64,000 nt of DNA. Source: Rhipicephalus microplus (taxonomy: Eukaryota; Arthropoda; Arachnida; Ixodida; Ixodidae). The stretch is from positions 5,089,001 through 5,153,000 of the forward strand of contig NW_027464589.1 of NCBI RefSeq assembly GCF_043290135.1, written 5' to 3'. The notes beneath the pieces are model-generated. The model was not told where the DNA came from, ran no database searches, and saw only the letters and a program-made list of their open reading frames with translations. The translations under genes and the position numbers were made by a program. Shown in pieces: positions 32,155 to 42,809 of this stretch; position 1 is the stretch's first letter, and each line of letters starts with the position of its first letter.

Positions 32155-32358
32155 AGAAGCCCCCGTCATGGTGGTCTCGACTGCTGAGCCACACTTTGCG
32201 GGATCTAAAGCGGCGGCTGCATTTTTAATGGAGGGGAAAGTGCTTGAGGTGCTTTGATTCGGGTGCACGTTAAAGACACGCATGCAACCGAGTTTGGCGG
32301 AACCCTCTACTACGGCGTCTCTCGCAATTCTAGGACACTGAACTTCAACAATTATTAT
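32155..32358 (+). mobile_element. Ruka-like SINE, strongly decayed
   Basis: Recognisable words are GCGGCGGCTGCATTTTTAATGG, GATTCGGGTGCACGTTAAAG, CGGAACCCTCTACTACGGCG and TCTCTCGCAAT, in the same order as in the copy at 39927-40166. The tRNA-like head is barely preserved. Confidence 0.68.
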
Positions 32359-32497
32359 TTTTAGGAGCATGTCTCAGCTTACATACTAGAAGTCTGGTCA
32401 TAAGATTACAATATCACTGTACGATGATTTATGCTGGAAAAAATGAATTGGGCCGAACTAGAGTTTCTGTTTTGCGTGAGATGAGACCAAACCTTAC

Positions 32498-32585
32498 CTG
32501 GCACGTAAAGTTGAGGCTTGGCATCCTTGAGCACTGGGCCTCCCTGGGAGTGATTGCTCTCTCCGACGGGCAGCATGCAGGGATC
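32498..32585 (-). CDS. Host-gene exon (exon B)
   Basis: Minus-strand exon of 88 bp between an acceptor (..GCGTTGTGCAG, 32586 upwards) and a consensus donor (CCAG|GTAAGG, 32498/32497). It encodes DPCMLPVGESNHSQGGPVLK and DAKPQLYVP, then one base of the next codon. The start phase is zero, which fits the end of exon A. The end phase fits exon C at 19571-19387. The protein is not recognised. A proline- and serine-rich linker is likely. Confidence 0.6.
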
Positions 32586-32992
32586 CTGCACAACGCATAG
32601 CATACTCAGTCAGGCGGATCAATTAGTGCTACCTCGCCACTATTTGGTGGCTGGCAAGTCTAACTGATGAGTGCGCTTCTTGGTATAGCATGATAAGTGA
32701 TGGTAGCACAGGATAAGGACAGAATTGTGTCAATTGTCTTTTGTTCTTGTCCTTACTATCAATTATCATGCCAAGTCTACGTTCTTGGTAAGACGCCTCA
32801 TCGAACACACTCCATAGCAAGCAGCCAGTGTATTGAGAAAGCAGTGAATGAGAAATATAACTCCTTTCCATTTTAGCTAGGCGCACTACACTTCTCAAAT
32901 TGCAATCGCTTCAAGTGTCCCTGTGCTTATTTAGATCAGAACAGAATATTACGTGACGGCAGAGCGGTACACTTGAAGGAAAAGCCCCGTAC

Positions 32993-33216
32993 CCTGGTGG
33001 CCGAAGAAGAGATGGCTGCGACTGCTGGCAGGCCGCCGGGCCCCGGTGTGACTCGAGCTGCCTTGGTGGCATCCTGCAGCACTGACGAGGCCGGCGGCGG
33101 CGCACCACCTGCCCCGGCCTCAGTCACGTGCAGCCGGTTGCGCAGGGTCACAAGCTCGCAGCTGAGGCTCTTGAGCCTCTGCTGCAGGTGCACCGCCTCA
33201 TTGGACGAGGACGCAT
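32993..33216 (-). CDS. Host-gene exon (exon A) with coiled-coil segment
   Basis: Minus-strand exon of 224 bp with an acceptor (TTGTTCTCTCGCAG ending at 33217) and a donor (CCAGG|GTACGG at 32993/32992). The protein starts ASSSNEAVHLQQRLKSLSCE, continues LVTLRNRLHVTEAGAGGAPP and ends in an Ala/Ser/Pro-rich stretch. The first part has heptad-like leucines, so a short coiled coil is plausible. GC content and CpG frequency are much higher than in the flanks, as expected of a conserved exon. The gene is not recognised. Confidence 0.6.
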
Positions 33217-33498
33217 CTGCGAGAGAACAAATGCATTTGTCACGAAACCTGGATGTTTGTTTTTGTTAAGCAAACTAAGGTGCATTGCTAGGGCAGTTGC
33301 TAGCATCTACATTCAATCTATTTTTGCCAATTCAACGTTAGTCTAGAAACTTAGTACTACACTAGGCACCCAATTTCAAGACAAACTGGGCATGCACGTG
33401 CTTACACTCTTGAACCTTATTTCACACGTGCTAAAAAGGAACTTTTTCTTCACTTAGATCGTAAGAAATTGTAACGTATCACCTCTTTGAAGATTATA
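33217..33498. other. Intronic or intergenic DNA, no feature
   Basis: AT-rich sequence between exon A and the Tigger element. Confidence 0.4.
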
Positions 33499-33884
33499 TA
33501 GTAAAAGCTCATTAATGCTACACCCGTTAATTCGGAAATTCGGATAATTTGGACGGCTCTACTGGTCCCGGCCAAAGTGCATGTTAATCTATGGGACCAA
33601 ACCTTCGTTATTTCGTCGGAATTCGGCTCTGCACCGTTTGATTCGGACAAATGCTGACGGCTGCTGCTACACAAAAGTGTGATAAAGCAGCGCTGGCACC
33701 ACTGGAGTGAAACCGAAACCTGAGTGGCATCGCCATCATCATCAACTAGTGGGGGCGATCGCAGCGCCTCCGACGCCATTTTCCCTTGTGTTGTCGTGTC
33801 GGAACCATCTCTTCTTGCGGAGTTCTCTTTTTCTTCCATTGTGACCGTATTTGCATGCCACCACCATCGTGTGCTACAGTGATG

Positions 33885-35860
33885 GCAACGCTGAAAAAGG
33901 GGCAGAACTACAATGCGAAGAATTTGGCGACTAAAGTGGAAATTTTGGAAGCACTGAAGAACGGCAAACCGCGACAGCAGGTTATGACCAAGTACAACGT
34001 GAATTGACTAGAGTATAAAGTTGGGCATGTTGGTAAGACATAGTTGATCGACGTAGCGCGTTTAGAAACAAATGCTTAATGGTGCATTAATGACCGGCTC
34101 CGCGAACACGCTTGCAACGTAAGAAATGGTCGAGATGGCTTTCGGCACTACATTGCAGCACGTGTGGCTGCAAACCACTTTTTCATGGTACGATAATCAT
34201 AGGAAAAAACAGAAATAAAGTGACAAGGGAGATTATTGAAGCAGAAAAGATTAATAGATTAGGGCTGAACTGCGTCAGCACTCCTTCTCTCGGTCTTTGT
34301 GAAAAAGAATTGACGTTTTTGAGATCATAAGTTTTTAGCGCATGGCAATAGAGGGTTTTTCATCTGTTTAAAGCGCTCCCCTCTGTCCCTTCCCTTGTCC
34401 TATGTTTCTAAACGTGCTACGTCGATCAACTACAATGTGAAGCGGAGCATGTTGGGAACGTACGTGAAAAATGAACAACAGATTCGACAAGCCTTCGAAA
34501 GCGAGCAGTTTTATGCCTCTAGAAAGCGGTTGCGAACCGCAGATCATCTCCAGCTCGAAGAAGCTTTGCTCCGGTGGATTAGTACTGACTGTCGCAACGC
34601 GCATCTGCCTTTGAGCGGACCTCTCATCATGGCGCAAGGTGAGAAGTACGCTGCAATGATGAACGTTGAATCGTTCAAAGCATCAGAAGGGTGATTTGCG
34701 AGGTTTCGAGAGAGACACAAACTTGTCTTCAGGAGTGTGTACGGCGAAAAGGCCAGTGTTGACGAAAGCGTGACCACCGAGTGGAGAAATGTGAAGCTGC
34801 TGGAGCACATCGCCGCATATGAACCACGTGACGTGTTCAATGCAGATTAAACTGCTCTATTTTTCAGAGCTCTGCCCAACAAGACAGTGACTTTCAAAGG
34901 GGATGCGTGCATTGGTGGCATGAAGTGCAAGCAAAGGATAACTGTGCTTTTTGCCGCCAATATGACTGGCACGGAGCGCTTGCCACTACTTGTCGTCGGG
35001 AAGGCACTTAAGCCACGTTGTTTTAAGAATGTCAAAAGCCTTCCTGTCGAGTACACAGCAAACAGGAAGGCATGGATGGCATCAGACATTTTTCGCGGCT
35101 GGCTGCAGCAGTTGGACCGGCACTTCACGTCGAACGACCGCAAGATAATTATGGTTGTTGACAACTACAGTGCCTATAACTGTACAGTCGAACTGAAGAG
35201 CATCAAAGTAGTTTTTTTGCCGCCCAACACTACGTCTGCTCTTCAGCCGATGGACCAGGGTATCATTCACTACGTGAAGTCGAAGTACCGCAAGCACCTG
35301 CTAGAGCGAATGATGCTATGCTCAGAAGCTGAAAAGTTGTATCAAGTGGACTTACTCGGCGCAGTGCACATCATCGCCCACGTGTGGAAAAACACTCCAC
35401 CGCAAGTCATCGCCAACTGTTTTCGGCACAGCGGTTTTGTGAGGGCCGAGCATGCAGCAGTAGCTGACGATGGCATCGAGGAGGTGTCAGCCGAGTCCAC
35501 CGACGATGACTGCCCGGCTTTCGATGCTGTCCTTCCCACAGATGTGACTTTTTAGGACTACATCGCGATTGATCATGGTGTCACCACGAGTGGTCTCCTG
35601 ACCGATCAAGAGATTATTAATGATGTCACGGGTGCCCATGAAGACCACGATTCTGACGAAGAATCATGCAAGGAGATACAGCCGCGACCTCATCGCACCT
35701 CACGAGAAGTCTCAGAGGCGCTGTTAATATTAGAGGACGCTTGCCTGAACACTCCCGACTGCTTGCGTGCTGTTGGCCATTTGGAACAGTTAAGAAAAAT
35801 TGTGATGTCAGCCAGAATCTGCCCGAAAACGCAGACGACAATTACAAAATACTTCAACGA
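33885..35860 (+). pseudogene. Tigger/pogo transposase, interrupted and with stops
   Basis: The N-terminal part (about 33885-34006) reads MATLKKGQNYNAKNLATKVE and LEALKNGKPRQQVMTKYNVN, the CENP-B-type helix-turn-helix start, and stops at a TGA. After the PLE insertion the protein resumes at about 34404: YVKNEQQIRQAFES, EEALLRWISTDCRNAHLPLS. The first catalytic region reads FNAD with a TAA in place of the next codon (usually Glu). The 222-codon piece 34887-35555 contains VGKALKPRCFKNVKSLPVEY, the second aspartate in MVVDNYSAY and the third in ALQPMDQGIIHYVKSKYRK. A TAG at 35553-35555 separates a short acidic C-terminal part. Cut-and-paste transposition via this copy is not possible. Confidence 0.88.
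34043..34403 (+). mobile_element. PLE GIY-YIG fragment inside Tigger, with inverted target flank
   Basis: From about 34074 the plus strand encodes CINDRLREHACNVRNGRDGF and, in a shifted frame (34112-34330), HCSTCGCKPLFHGT then VTREIIEAEKINRLGLNCVS, matching the end of the PLE at 23388-23894. The 28 bp at 34043-34070 are the reverse complement, with one mismatch, of 34404-34431, which is native Tigger coding sequence. The inserted unit therefore carries an inverted copy of its own flank. Confidence 0.82.
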
Positions 35861-35989
35861 ATAAAGGTATGCTTCTGCAGCTTGATTTTAAATGTTGTTT
35901 TCCCTGTTCATTCGTTAATTCGGCATTCGGTTAATTCTGACAGTTTTTCTGGTCCCGTGAAAGCCAAATAAACGAGCTTTTACTGTAAT

Positions 35990-37160
35990 AATAATCTTGA
36001 ATTTGATAACTGCTTGCCGCAAATCGTTTGTTGATTTACTGACTGGTTGCGGTGACGTACAGGAAAACCCGGGTTCTAACACCGAAGAAATTCTCAAGTC
36101 ATTAACATGTTAATCGATGAAATTAAAATGTCCATCGGTACTAGTAGCGTGACTGAGTTGAACAAAACAACGTAAAAGCTGGCATCAATTTAAACGAAAC
36201 TGGACATCCTTTCGTCCAGTTTGTGCAATGACAGATCTAGAGTTGATGACCTGCAGAAAACAATTGATGATTTAGTTTTAAAGGTAGACGACCTAGAGAA
36301 TAGAAAAGTAGAAGGAACAACCTTAAGAAATATAATAATATGGGGTCTCGGGTAGAATACCTCGACAAAGTTACCCACAAATATACTTCATCATGTCTTG
36401 GATGTTGATGACGTTAAAATTGGATGAATCCACCAACTGGGGAAGCCGAATGCAAGCAAGTGCTGTCCGGTAATTTTCTAGTGAGTGGGATAGAGAAGGC
36501 AAAAATACAGAAAAACTGCGGGAAGCCGAAAAGTACAGTATTTCTGAACATTATTTCTCTCGTGTCCGGAAAAGAATGTGAGGGAAAGGAAATAGAAAGG
36601 TGAAAAGAGTGATAAAGCAAAAAAGAACACCAAAACTATTCAAATTGGATGAAGGAAGCAGCATGATGGTTCCATTATACCCTGAATTACATGATTTCTT
36701 TCTGTCTAATTATCGCACTTCTAAAAAAATGGCACAATGTCACTATACACCGCCGTGCGCCACCCGATCCGAAATACGTTTTCTGTCATGAATGTTATCA
36801 GCATCATATCTGAATCTGCTGATCTCGAGTGTATAACTTAGATATGACAGTAATAACCGAGATGTGGCTTCACGCTAATATTTCGGATGAGATTGTCATG
36901 CCAGGGTCGTGTGAGGTTATTCGCCACAAAACGGGGCCCAAAGGCACGGTGGCATTGCAGTTGTGCTGAAGATAAACAACAAGCACACAGTGATATACCA
37001 ACAATCAAATGTTATGGATACCGGTTCGCCTGCGCCAAAGCAATATTTTCGTTCCTACAATTTTTAGAGATTACCGAATGCCGATCTTTCAAATCTGGAA
37101 GACCTGCCTCACTTCATGTATGACCACTGGTAAAGCAATGTTAATTCTCAACATTCCCAA
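35990..37160 (+). pseudogene. Decayed LINE: ORF1 with 2A-like remnant and start of ORF2 endonuclease
   Basis: Starting just behind the Tigger, the frame reads SFVDLLTGC, GDVQENPGS (36048-36077). This is clearly related to the 2A motif at 5255-5278 but has changed residues. Downstream is a leucine-rich stretch and DDLENRKVEG..LRNIIIWGLG, the counterpart of the RNNIIIHGLEE motif. From about 36790 the ORF2 endonuclease start appears (VITEMWLHANIS, VMPGSCEVIRH). Stops and indels are frequent. No RT remains. Divergence suggests a different subfamily from the element at 4528-9392. Confidence 0.72.
36048..36077 (+). other. Degenerate 2A-like motif
   Basis: CGDVQENPGS differs from the 2A consensus in the swapped Q/E and in the final Pro-to-Ser change; the latter should abolish recoding. 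Confidence 0.6.
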
Positions 37161-37571
37161 AAAACTAGAATCTGTAGAGTTTCATCATCATGTCGGCATT
37201 CCGAAATGATGCTTGGTATTGCTTTTGTAGCATCAGCTGCACTGGCCGAAGTTGAGCAGTTCAGCATGGTTTGTTGAGAGTCGTGATGCGCATGCCTGAG
37301 CACCAGTGATTTCTCACGGCGTGCAGCTGGCACGCTGCAGAAAACCTGGAAGCTCCTGGAGTAACGTCTCACTACTGGGCTGGTGCTTGAGTGGTATCAA
37401 CTTGGTCGCTAGTCCGTGCATCCATCTGTCCGCCAACCCGTTCATCGATCTGTGCACGCGTCCTTCCGTCCGTATCTTACGCTATGTATATGCTGGGCAC
37501 TAGCAATGAAAACACGAGCGGTGCACATGGCGGCCGGTCTAATAGCGTCCCCTCTAGCAGCGAGAAGTGTA

Positions 37572-39717
37572 CACTCTAAGCCGAAATTCGCAAAGTTGGA
37601 CCAACTGCAGTCGTTAAACCAACGGACGAACGGTTCGTCCAACAGAGACTAAACGCGTGACAGTGCGTGTCGTGCGGAAACGCCCGGCAGTGAAAGGACC
37701 AACGGGGAGGGTAACTGCGCCGCGATCACCTTCTGTCGATGCTGCACTGCAGTGCTCGGCGCCTTCGGCGATCACAAAAACAAGTTATATCGACTAAACG
37801 CCACTGTGAAAGAGAAGCACTATGAAACGAATAGAAGATTTCATGACAGGCAAGTATAACACGCAGTCAGTGCACACAGCAAGCGCCCTCGCGTTTCTAC
37901 CATGCCGGCACGGGCGGGCCGAAACGAAGTGAGTCTCCGCGAACACGGGCAATGCGGACAACTCGCTCCAATGTGCTGAATTAGAACTAAGAAAAACACT
38001 GACAACGCTAATAAAAGTTAGCTGTTCGTCAGTGGTCGTGTACCCGCACAGTCAATGGCCACAACTTCAAAGCGATATATAGAAGAAGTAGGCTTCGTAC
38101 GCCATCAGTATCAAGCCGCCTGCCGGTGTGAGTGAGTGACGCTTTGCCGGCACACGCGAAGGAAACGTCGCACACAATTTCTGTCACGGAAAAAAATATC
38201 TCCTGCATTAAAGCTCAGACAAACTTACGTCTTTTTCTCCATGCGACAATCGTTTTCAAACATAAAGCGTGCACGCGATCGCGGATACGACTAGTCGTGC
38301 GGCCGGCGGTGCACAGCAACTTATCAGCACGAAGAAAAAACCATGCCTGCGAACGGTCTCGTTGCTGAAAGTATACAGTTATCTACACCACTCTGTAAGA
38401 CACCGCGAACATTGAACACCTACCTATTGTTCATTTGTGACTATAAAATAACGACGACGAAAATTCCACGCGAGCCGCATGTTGCGATCGCCGGTGGTCG
38501 TTTGGCCGTACTCTTCGTAAGCCTAGCGACGCCTTCGCAAGCCGACACGGTATAGCATCGGCTGCTTCGACAGCTTTGCTGCATAAACGCCGCTGCTATG
38601 TTTGTGTTTGCGGACTCGTGTACCAGCACTGCGAACGCTGGTTCAGCCGACACAATTGAATGTCAGCTTATAATTCTTAACCTTTGACTGGGGGGATATT
38701 GAAGGTAAGATGGATTCATATTAAAGGATCAGTGCGCTTCGATGCAACGAAGCAGCCAATAAAATTTTCACGTTACAGTGCCAATGTTTATTGTTTTTAA
38801 GCCGAGTAAAAGTCGCCCACTGGCACTACATTAGAGGTCAAAATACTGTGCTATATATATCTGACAGTTCGTTCTCAGTAGTGTGGGCGGTCAGTATTTG
38901 CGGTGTTTTGCTTTGAAACAATAGTGCGTATGCATATATACGTGTGGGTGTTACATGACCAACATGCTGCGTTATTCAGCGCTGATTAAATTAGGCTAAA
39001 TATAAAATATACTCAACAAGTGCAGGGTCGCCATTTTTTTTTGTCATTTGTCCAGACGGTTCAACAGTTCGCCCCACTGAAGCATTCCACTAGGACCAAC
39101 ATTTAAACCAAGTGGAGTAAGTGCTAGGGGGTAACAGTTGAACCCTTGCAGTTATTCCCGCAGTTAGTCCAAAGTTGGTTCAAAAATTTGTGGCAGCCCA
39201 TTTAGTCCCCTATATTTTTATTTTTATTTATTTATTTACAGTACCTTACAGAGCCCTCGAGGGGCATTGTGTAAGGGGGGCGGTACAGATAATATGTTAG
39301 AAAAATACATATACGTAATATCTACACATACATAGGCAAATAATGAATACAATAGAAAATGCAGTTCTACTTATGAACATGTAAGCAAAATACATACTAG
39401 AAAAGTGAGTACAGTATGTGAAAGTGAAATACAAAAATAACTATTATGACAGTAACTACAACCTAGCAATAGTGAAAAACATCGGCAACAGTCCTAGAAA
39501 CGCTGATGATTACGAAGATGCGATAGAGCAGTTTTTGGTGCATAAGTATTTATTAAGAGTATGATAGAACTTTTTGTGGTCTTGTTCTGACGCAAGATCA
39601 TCTGGCAAATCATTCCACAAACGAATAGCTATGACCAATGGCATACCCCACCAATGGCATACCCCACTTAAATTGACCAATGGCATACCCCACTTCAATT
39701 CTTTTCGGCTTAGAGTG
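37572..39717. mobile_element. TIR element (CACTCTAAGCCGAAA ends, TA duplication)
   Basis: The left end CACTCTAAGCCGAAA at 37572 and its reverse complement ending at 39717 are flanked by TA on both sides (37570-37571, 39718-39719). Subterminal parts contain repeated GGACCAAC/GGACGAACGGTT-type words. No transposase was recognised, so it is non-autonomous. A LINE tail fragment (39213-39640) is inserted near the right end. A second right end of the same family is at about 42680-42806. Confidence 0.68.
39213..39640 (-). mobile_element. CR1/L2-like LINE 3' end inside the TIR element
   Basis: The minus strand encodes the last ORF2 residues (AIRLWNDLPDDLASEQDHKK, FYHTLNKYL). A 3'UTR hairpin follows, with nested pairs CTTACA/TGTAAG and GCCC/GGGC around TCGA (about 39244-39272). 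The tail GTACTGTAAATAAATAAATA ends the fragment. Next to its 5' side are two or three copies of a 16-20 bp CCAATGGCATACCCCAC repeat (39638-39690). Confidence 0.8.
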
Positions 39718-39926
39718 TAGGTTCATCTTAAGGGGTGGTGATTTTTCGCAGACGTGAGCACAAGGAACGATCAATCACAGACAAACAAGCACCAGTGTCT
39801 AATAAGTCGTCCACGCAGACACCTATTAAAACAGATATCATATTACATTGACGCACTGAATGTATGTATTTTCGTTAAATTCAGCTTTTTCTCCACAAGC
39901 TGCAGAGTTTAGTTTTCTAGACGTGC

Positions 39927-40166
39927 CTGGCCGCGGTGGCCTAGTGGCTAGGGTACTCGGCTGCTGACCCACAGGTCGCGGGATCGAATTCCAGCTGCGG
40001 CGGCTACATTTTAGATGGAGGCAAAAATGCTGTAGGCCCGTGTGCTCAGATTTCAGTGCGCTTAAAAGAACTCCAGGTGGTCGAAATTTCCAGAGCCCTC
40101 CGCTACGGCGTCTCTCATAATCATACGGTGGTTTTGGGACGTTGAACATCACATATCACATCACAT
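39927..40166 (+). mobile_element. Ruka-like tRNA-derived SINE, well preserved
   Basis: The head GGCCTAGTGGCTAGGGTACT (A-box) and GGGATCGAATTCC (B-box) is followed by the body words GATGGAGGCAAAAATGC, GTGTGCTCAGATTTC, GTGGTCGAAATTTCCAGAGC and TACGGCGTCTCTCATAATCA. It ends GGGACGTTGAACATCACAT with a short ATCACATCACAT tail. Pol III would transcribe it; mobilisation depends on a LINE. Confidence 0.85.
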
Positions 40167-41348
40167 CAGTTTTCCGGACGTTGGTTGGTGAATAGCGAGA
40201 CAGTTTGCAATAAGAGACGTAGAGTGGCGGAAGGATGATGGATAGCAGCGTCTAGTAGAGCTGTAAGGAGGGGTTGTCTCGGATGTTGCAGTTGGCGATG
40301 AGGAGTGACGTGGCGGCGGATTGTAAAGACGGCGTTGGAAAGTGGCCCCACTTGACCGATCATCCTATTCGTAAGGGTCGAATCTACCACGCTCGCCTGC
40401 TGACGCTTCCGACCGAAACATGCAATGTGGCCCCAATAGCCTCAGTAATAACAGATGGGACGAGGTGGTCGCCATTGTGGGTGAAAGGGCTGGCTAGGTG
40501 TACTCGTATCAAGGGTGACAGGCATCGAGTGTGCATACATCAGTTGCGAGACAGTTGGTGAACCAGCGAGGGCTTGTGCGTGCGTCGGCTAGAGTCGAGG
40601 TACCGGAGAGTCTACATATGCTGGCCCGGTCATGGGCGCCAACTCCTCTTTCACGACGTCGCGCAAAAGAGTGCTGGAGGGGGAGGTGGACTCAGGGTCA
40701 CTGAGTGGCCGAAATATTTCAGCTCTTCCCCTATATTCACCCGGGTCATAGCACGTAATGATGGATGAGAGGTGCTGGTGTTTTCAGGGCTGTCCGGCGG
40801 TAACCGTTGGGACTCAAGTTCTTCTAGGCGCTGGCACGTGGCAACAACGTCGCCGGCTACTGTGGTCGGGTTTTGTAGACTCTTAGGCAAAATTAGCCGA
40901 AAAAGGAGTAACGGAGCCCAATGGGCGCGCGCGATGAACGGATAGACCATTGAGGAGCAACCACAGAGGGAAGCGTGCCGCGTGCAAACCACTCAGTCTC
41001 CAAACACGCTCCAAAGGGATGAACCAACCGAGAATTGCAGGCAGTGCGACAAGTGTTGCCAAGGTCACTAGCCATCCTCCTCCTCTCCTGGCTCAGCCTT
41101 TCCCCGTATTTTCCTGGCGACGGTTCGCGTTGCGTCGCGCTCGGAGTGCTCGACCAGGGCCGCCTGAATTCGACGGTCTAGGAATAACGACGTGGTGCTT
41201 GTGTGTACGTTGTAAAGGTAAGGAAGTTGATGATGGCATCCCACAGCTGCCACCAGTTTTAAAGGGCTTGAAGGTCGATGGTAGGCACGGCGGATATCTC
41301 TTTAGGGTAGCTGGCTTCCCGCCGTCGTCCGCATAGCCGATCTTCGCC
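40167..41348 (-). pseudogene. LTR-retrotransposon interior with gag-like remnant
   Basis: Minus strand, downstream of the LTR at 41349-41635. A leader with AAAACTGGTGGCAGCTGTGG precedes decayed coding sequence. The best piece is within 40651-40870: VVATCQRLEELESQRLPPDS, then LRAMTRVNIGEELKYFG, resembling the C-terminal part of Ty3/gypsy gags in ticks. The rest is not recognisable. The gag call is moderate. Confidence 0.45.
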
Positions 41349-41635
41349 TGTGAGGGGACGCGTTAAGAGAGGTAGAACGGAGATTTATTCACATTATTGA
41401 AGAAAGAAAAGAACTGTACATGGATCTAGAACTCGCACTATGTACAACAGCGATTCAGTTTATGATTCAGCTGATGATTCCAATCAAAATTCAGCACTGT
41501 TTACAAAAATGCTTCGGCTTTTATAGCCCGCCGTCACCGCTGTCCGAAGGAGGCGGTGACCATTCTTGCCACAAAGCAGGGGACGAAGTCTTTTTGGTCC
41601 ACCCACCAGAAAGGGTGTAGATATTGCCCCACTCA
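41349..41635 (-). mobile_element. LTR (minus orientation)
   Basis: Minus strand: begins about TGAGTGGGG and ends CCCTCACA. It has a TATA box in GGCTATAAAAGCC (about 41516-41528) and AATAAA at about 41384. The promoter-then-polyA order and the gag-like interior behind it support a 5' LTR. The 5' limit is less certain. Confidence 0.6.
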
Positions 41636-42439
41636 GCTGGGTGAAACGGTCCAATGGTAACAGGAACGCACCACATAAAGACGTTACGTATGTTTTTATT
41701 TCACCTTGCACGTATTTCTCATATGCATTCGTATTCATCCTCTGTCATGTGTGACTCACTATTTTACATACTTATTGTGTAGCCGTGGGCACACACCGTG
41801 CTGAAGGCTGTGTGCGGCGTCGTCTGCGATGCCTGTCATCCCTCTCTTTCGTCAGAGCAGCTTCAGAAGAAATGTACGAGATGTGAAGGTAAAGTTATTT
41901 GTGTGTCATATTTTACACGTATTTTTATATTAATTTGTACTTACTTGTAATATGCGTAAATCTTCATCTTCTGTCACGTGTGTCTATCTATTTTTACAAC
42001 CTTATTGTACGTACAGCCGTGGGAACACAACAGGCAGAAGGCTGCATGCGCTGACATCTGCAATGCCTGTCATCTATCGCTTCCGTCAGATGAGCTCCAC
42101 ATGGAGTGAACAAGATGTGACAATGAGACTGGACTTGTACGCTTCACCATGAATTCTCATAACAGAATGGAGAAACTTTATGAGTATGTAGCAAAATAAA
42201 AGATTTCGATGTCTCACTTCTGTCTTTCATTGTTGCCGTGACTACGAAATCAGTTACACATAGGTGGCTAACTACTTTTTCGCGTGTTATTTTCTGCGCT
42301 ATTTGTTGCTCACTGCGCAGAAAAACAGGCGAAAAAAGTATTGGGCCTGGTAGAAAATAAATTAAAAAATTGCTTGAACTGGGGATAAAAAGTTCATCTG
42401 ATTGGAGTATTTGAGTGGATCAACCGTTCGTCTGGCGAG
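41636..42439. other. No gene recognised; two related 200-bp segments
   Basis: The parts 41685-41890 and 41920-42130 share CATATTTTACACGT/CATCCTCTGTCATGTGTG, CTTATTGTGTAGCCGTGGG/CTTATTGTACGTACAGCCGTGGG and GATGCCTGTCATC words, so they are a diverged tandem duplication of about 235 bp. No coding sequence was recognised. Confidence 0.5.
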
Positions 42440-42675
42440 GTGCAACTGTAAGGACTAACGGCTGCCCGGTAAGGTGTAAATGTGGGGATGAACGGTTGCC
42501 CTATAGGTGAAAATGTGAGGACTAAGTGCTAGTCATTTGACGTGAAGTGTGGGACTAACGGTTACTCACTAAGGTGTAAATGTGAGGACTAAATGTTAGT
42601 CATTTGGGGTGAACTGTGAGGCTAACGGTTACTCACTAGGGTGTGAATGTGAGGACTAAATGTTAGTCCCCAGAG
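42440..42675. repeat. Minisatellite, 33-34 bp unit arranged as 67-68 bp dimers
   Basis: Units of the form GACTAACGGTTACTCACTAA followed by GGTGTAAATGTGAG alternate with GACTAAATGTTAGTCATTT variants; about seven copies. Each unit contains the GGACTAAC word seen in the subterminal part of the adjacent TIR element, so it probably arose inside it. Confidence 0.8.
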
Positions 42676-42679
42676 CTCG

Positions 42680-42806
42680 TCTATGGGGACTAACTGTTAG
42701 ACCTGGTGCCGTTAGTCCTTAAAGGAATTAATGGTTGTGGCAGCCCCATTAGTCCCCAAAAGGACGAACCACACACCCTTTTAACACCATTTCGCCTTGG
42801 AGTGTA
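42680..42806. mobile_element. Right end of a second CACTC-TIR element
   Basis: The end reads ..ATTTCGCCTTGGAGTG before TA, the reverse complement of the CACTCTAAGCCGAAA family end with two changes. The inner GTGGCAGCCCCATTAGTCCCC matches 39172-39196 of the other element. No left end was identified. Confidence 0.6.
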
Positions 42807-42809
42807 TGG

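Larger units (their letters stand above)
33499..35985 (+). mobile_element. Tigger/pogo DNA transposon with near-complete ends
   Basis: The left end (TAGTAAAAGCTC..) and the reverse complement of the right end (CAGTAAAAGCTCGTTTATT) form inverted repeats. TA at 33497-33498 and 35986-35987 is the target duplication. The interior holds a transposase of the DDE_1 (Tigger/jerky) type, detailed separately, and a PLE insertion at about 34043-34403. The 5' leader has the TTAATTCGG/TTCGGATAAT words also present near the 3' end. Confidence 0.87.

Noticed and set aside
33450..33839. 129-residue minus-strand ORF
   Set aside because: It overlaps the Tigger 5' leader in antisense and has no domain.
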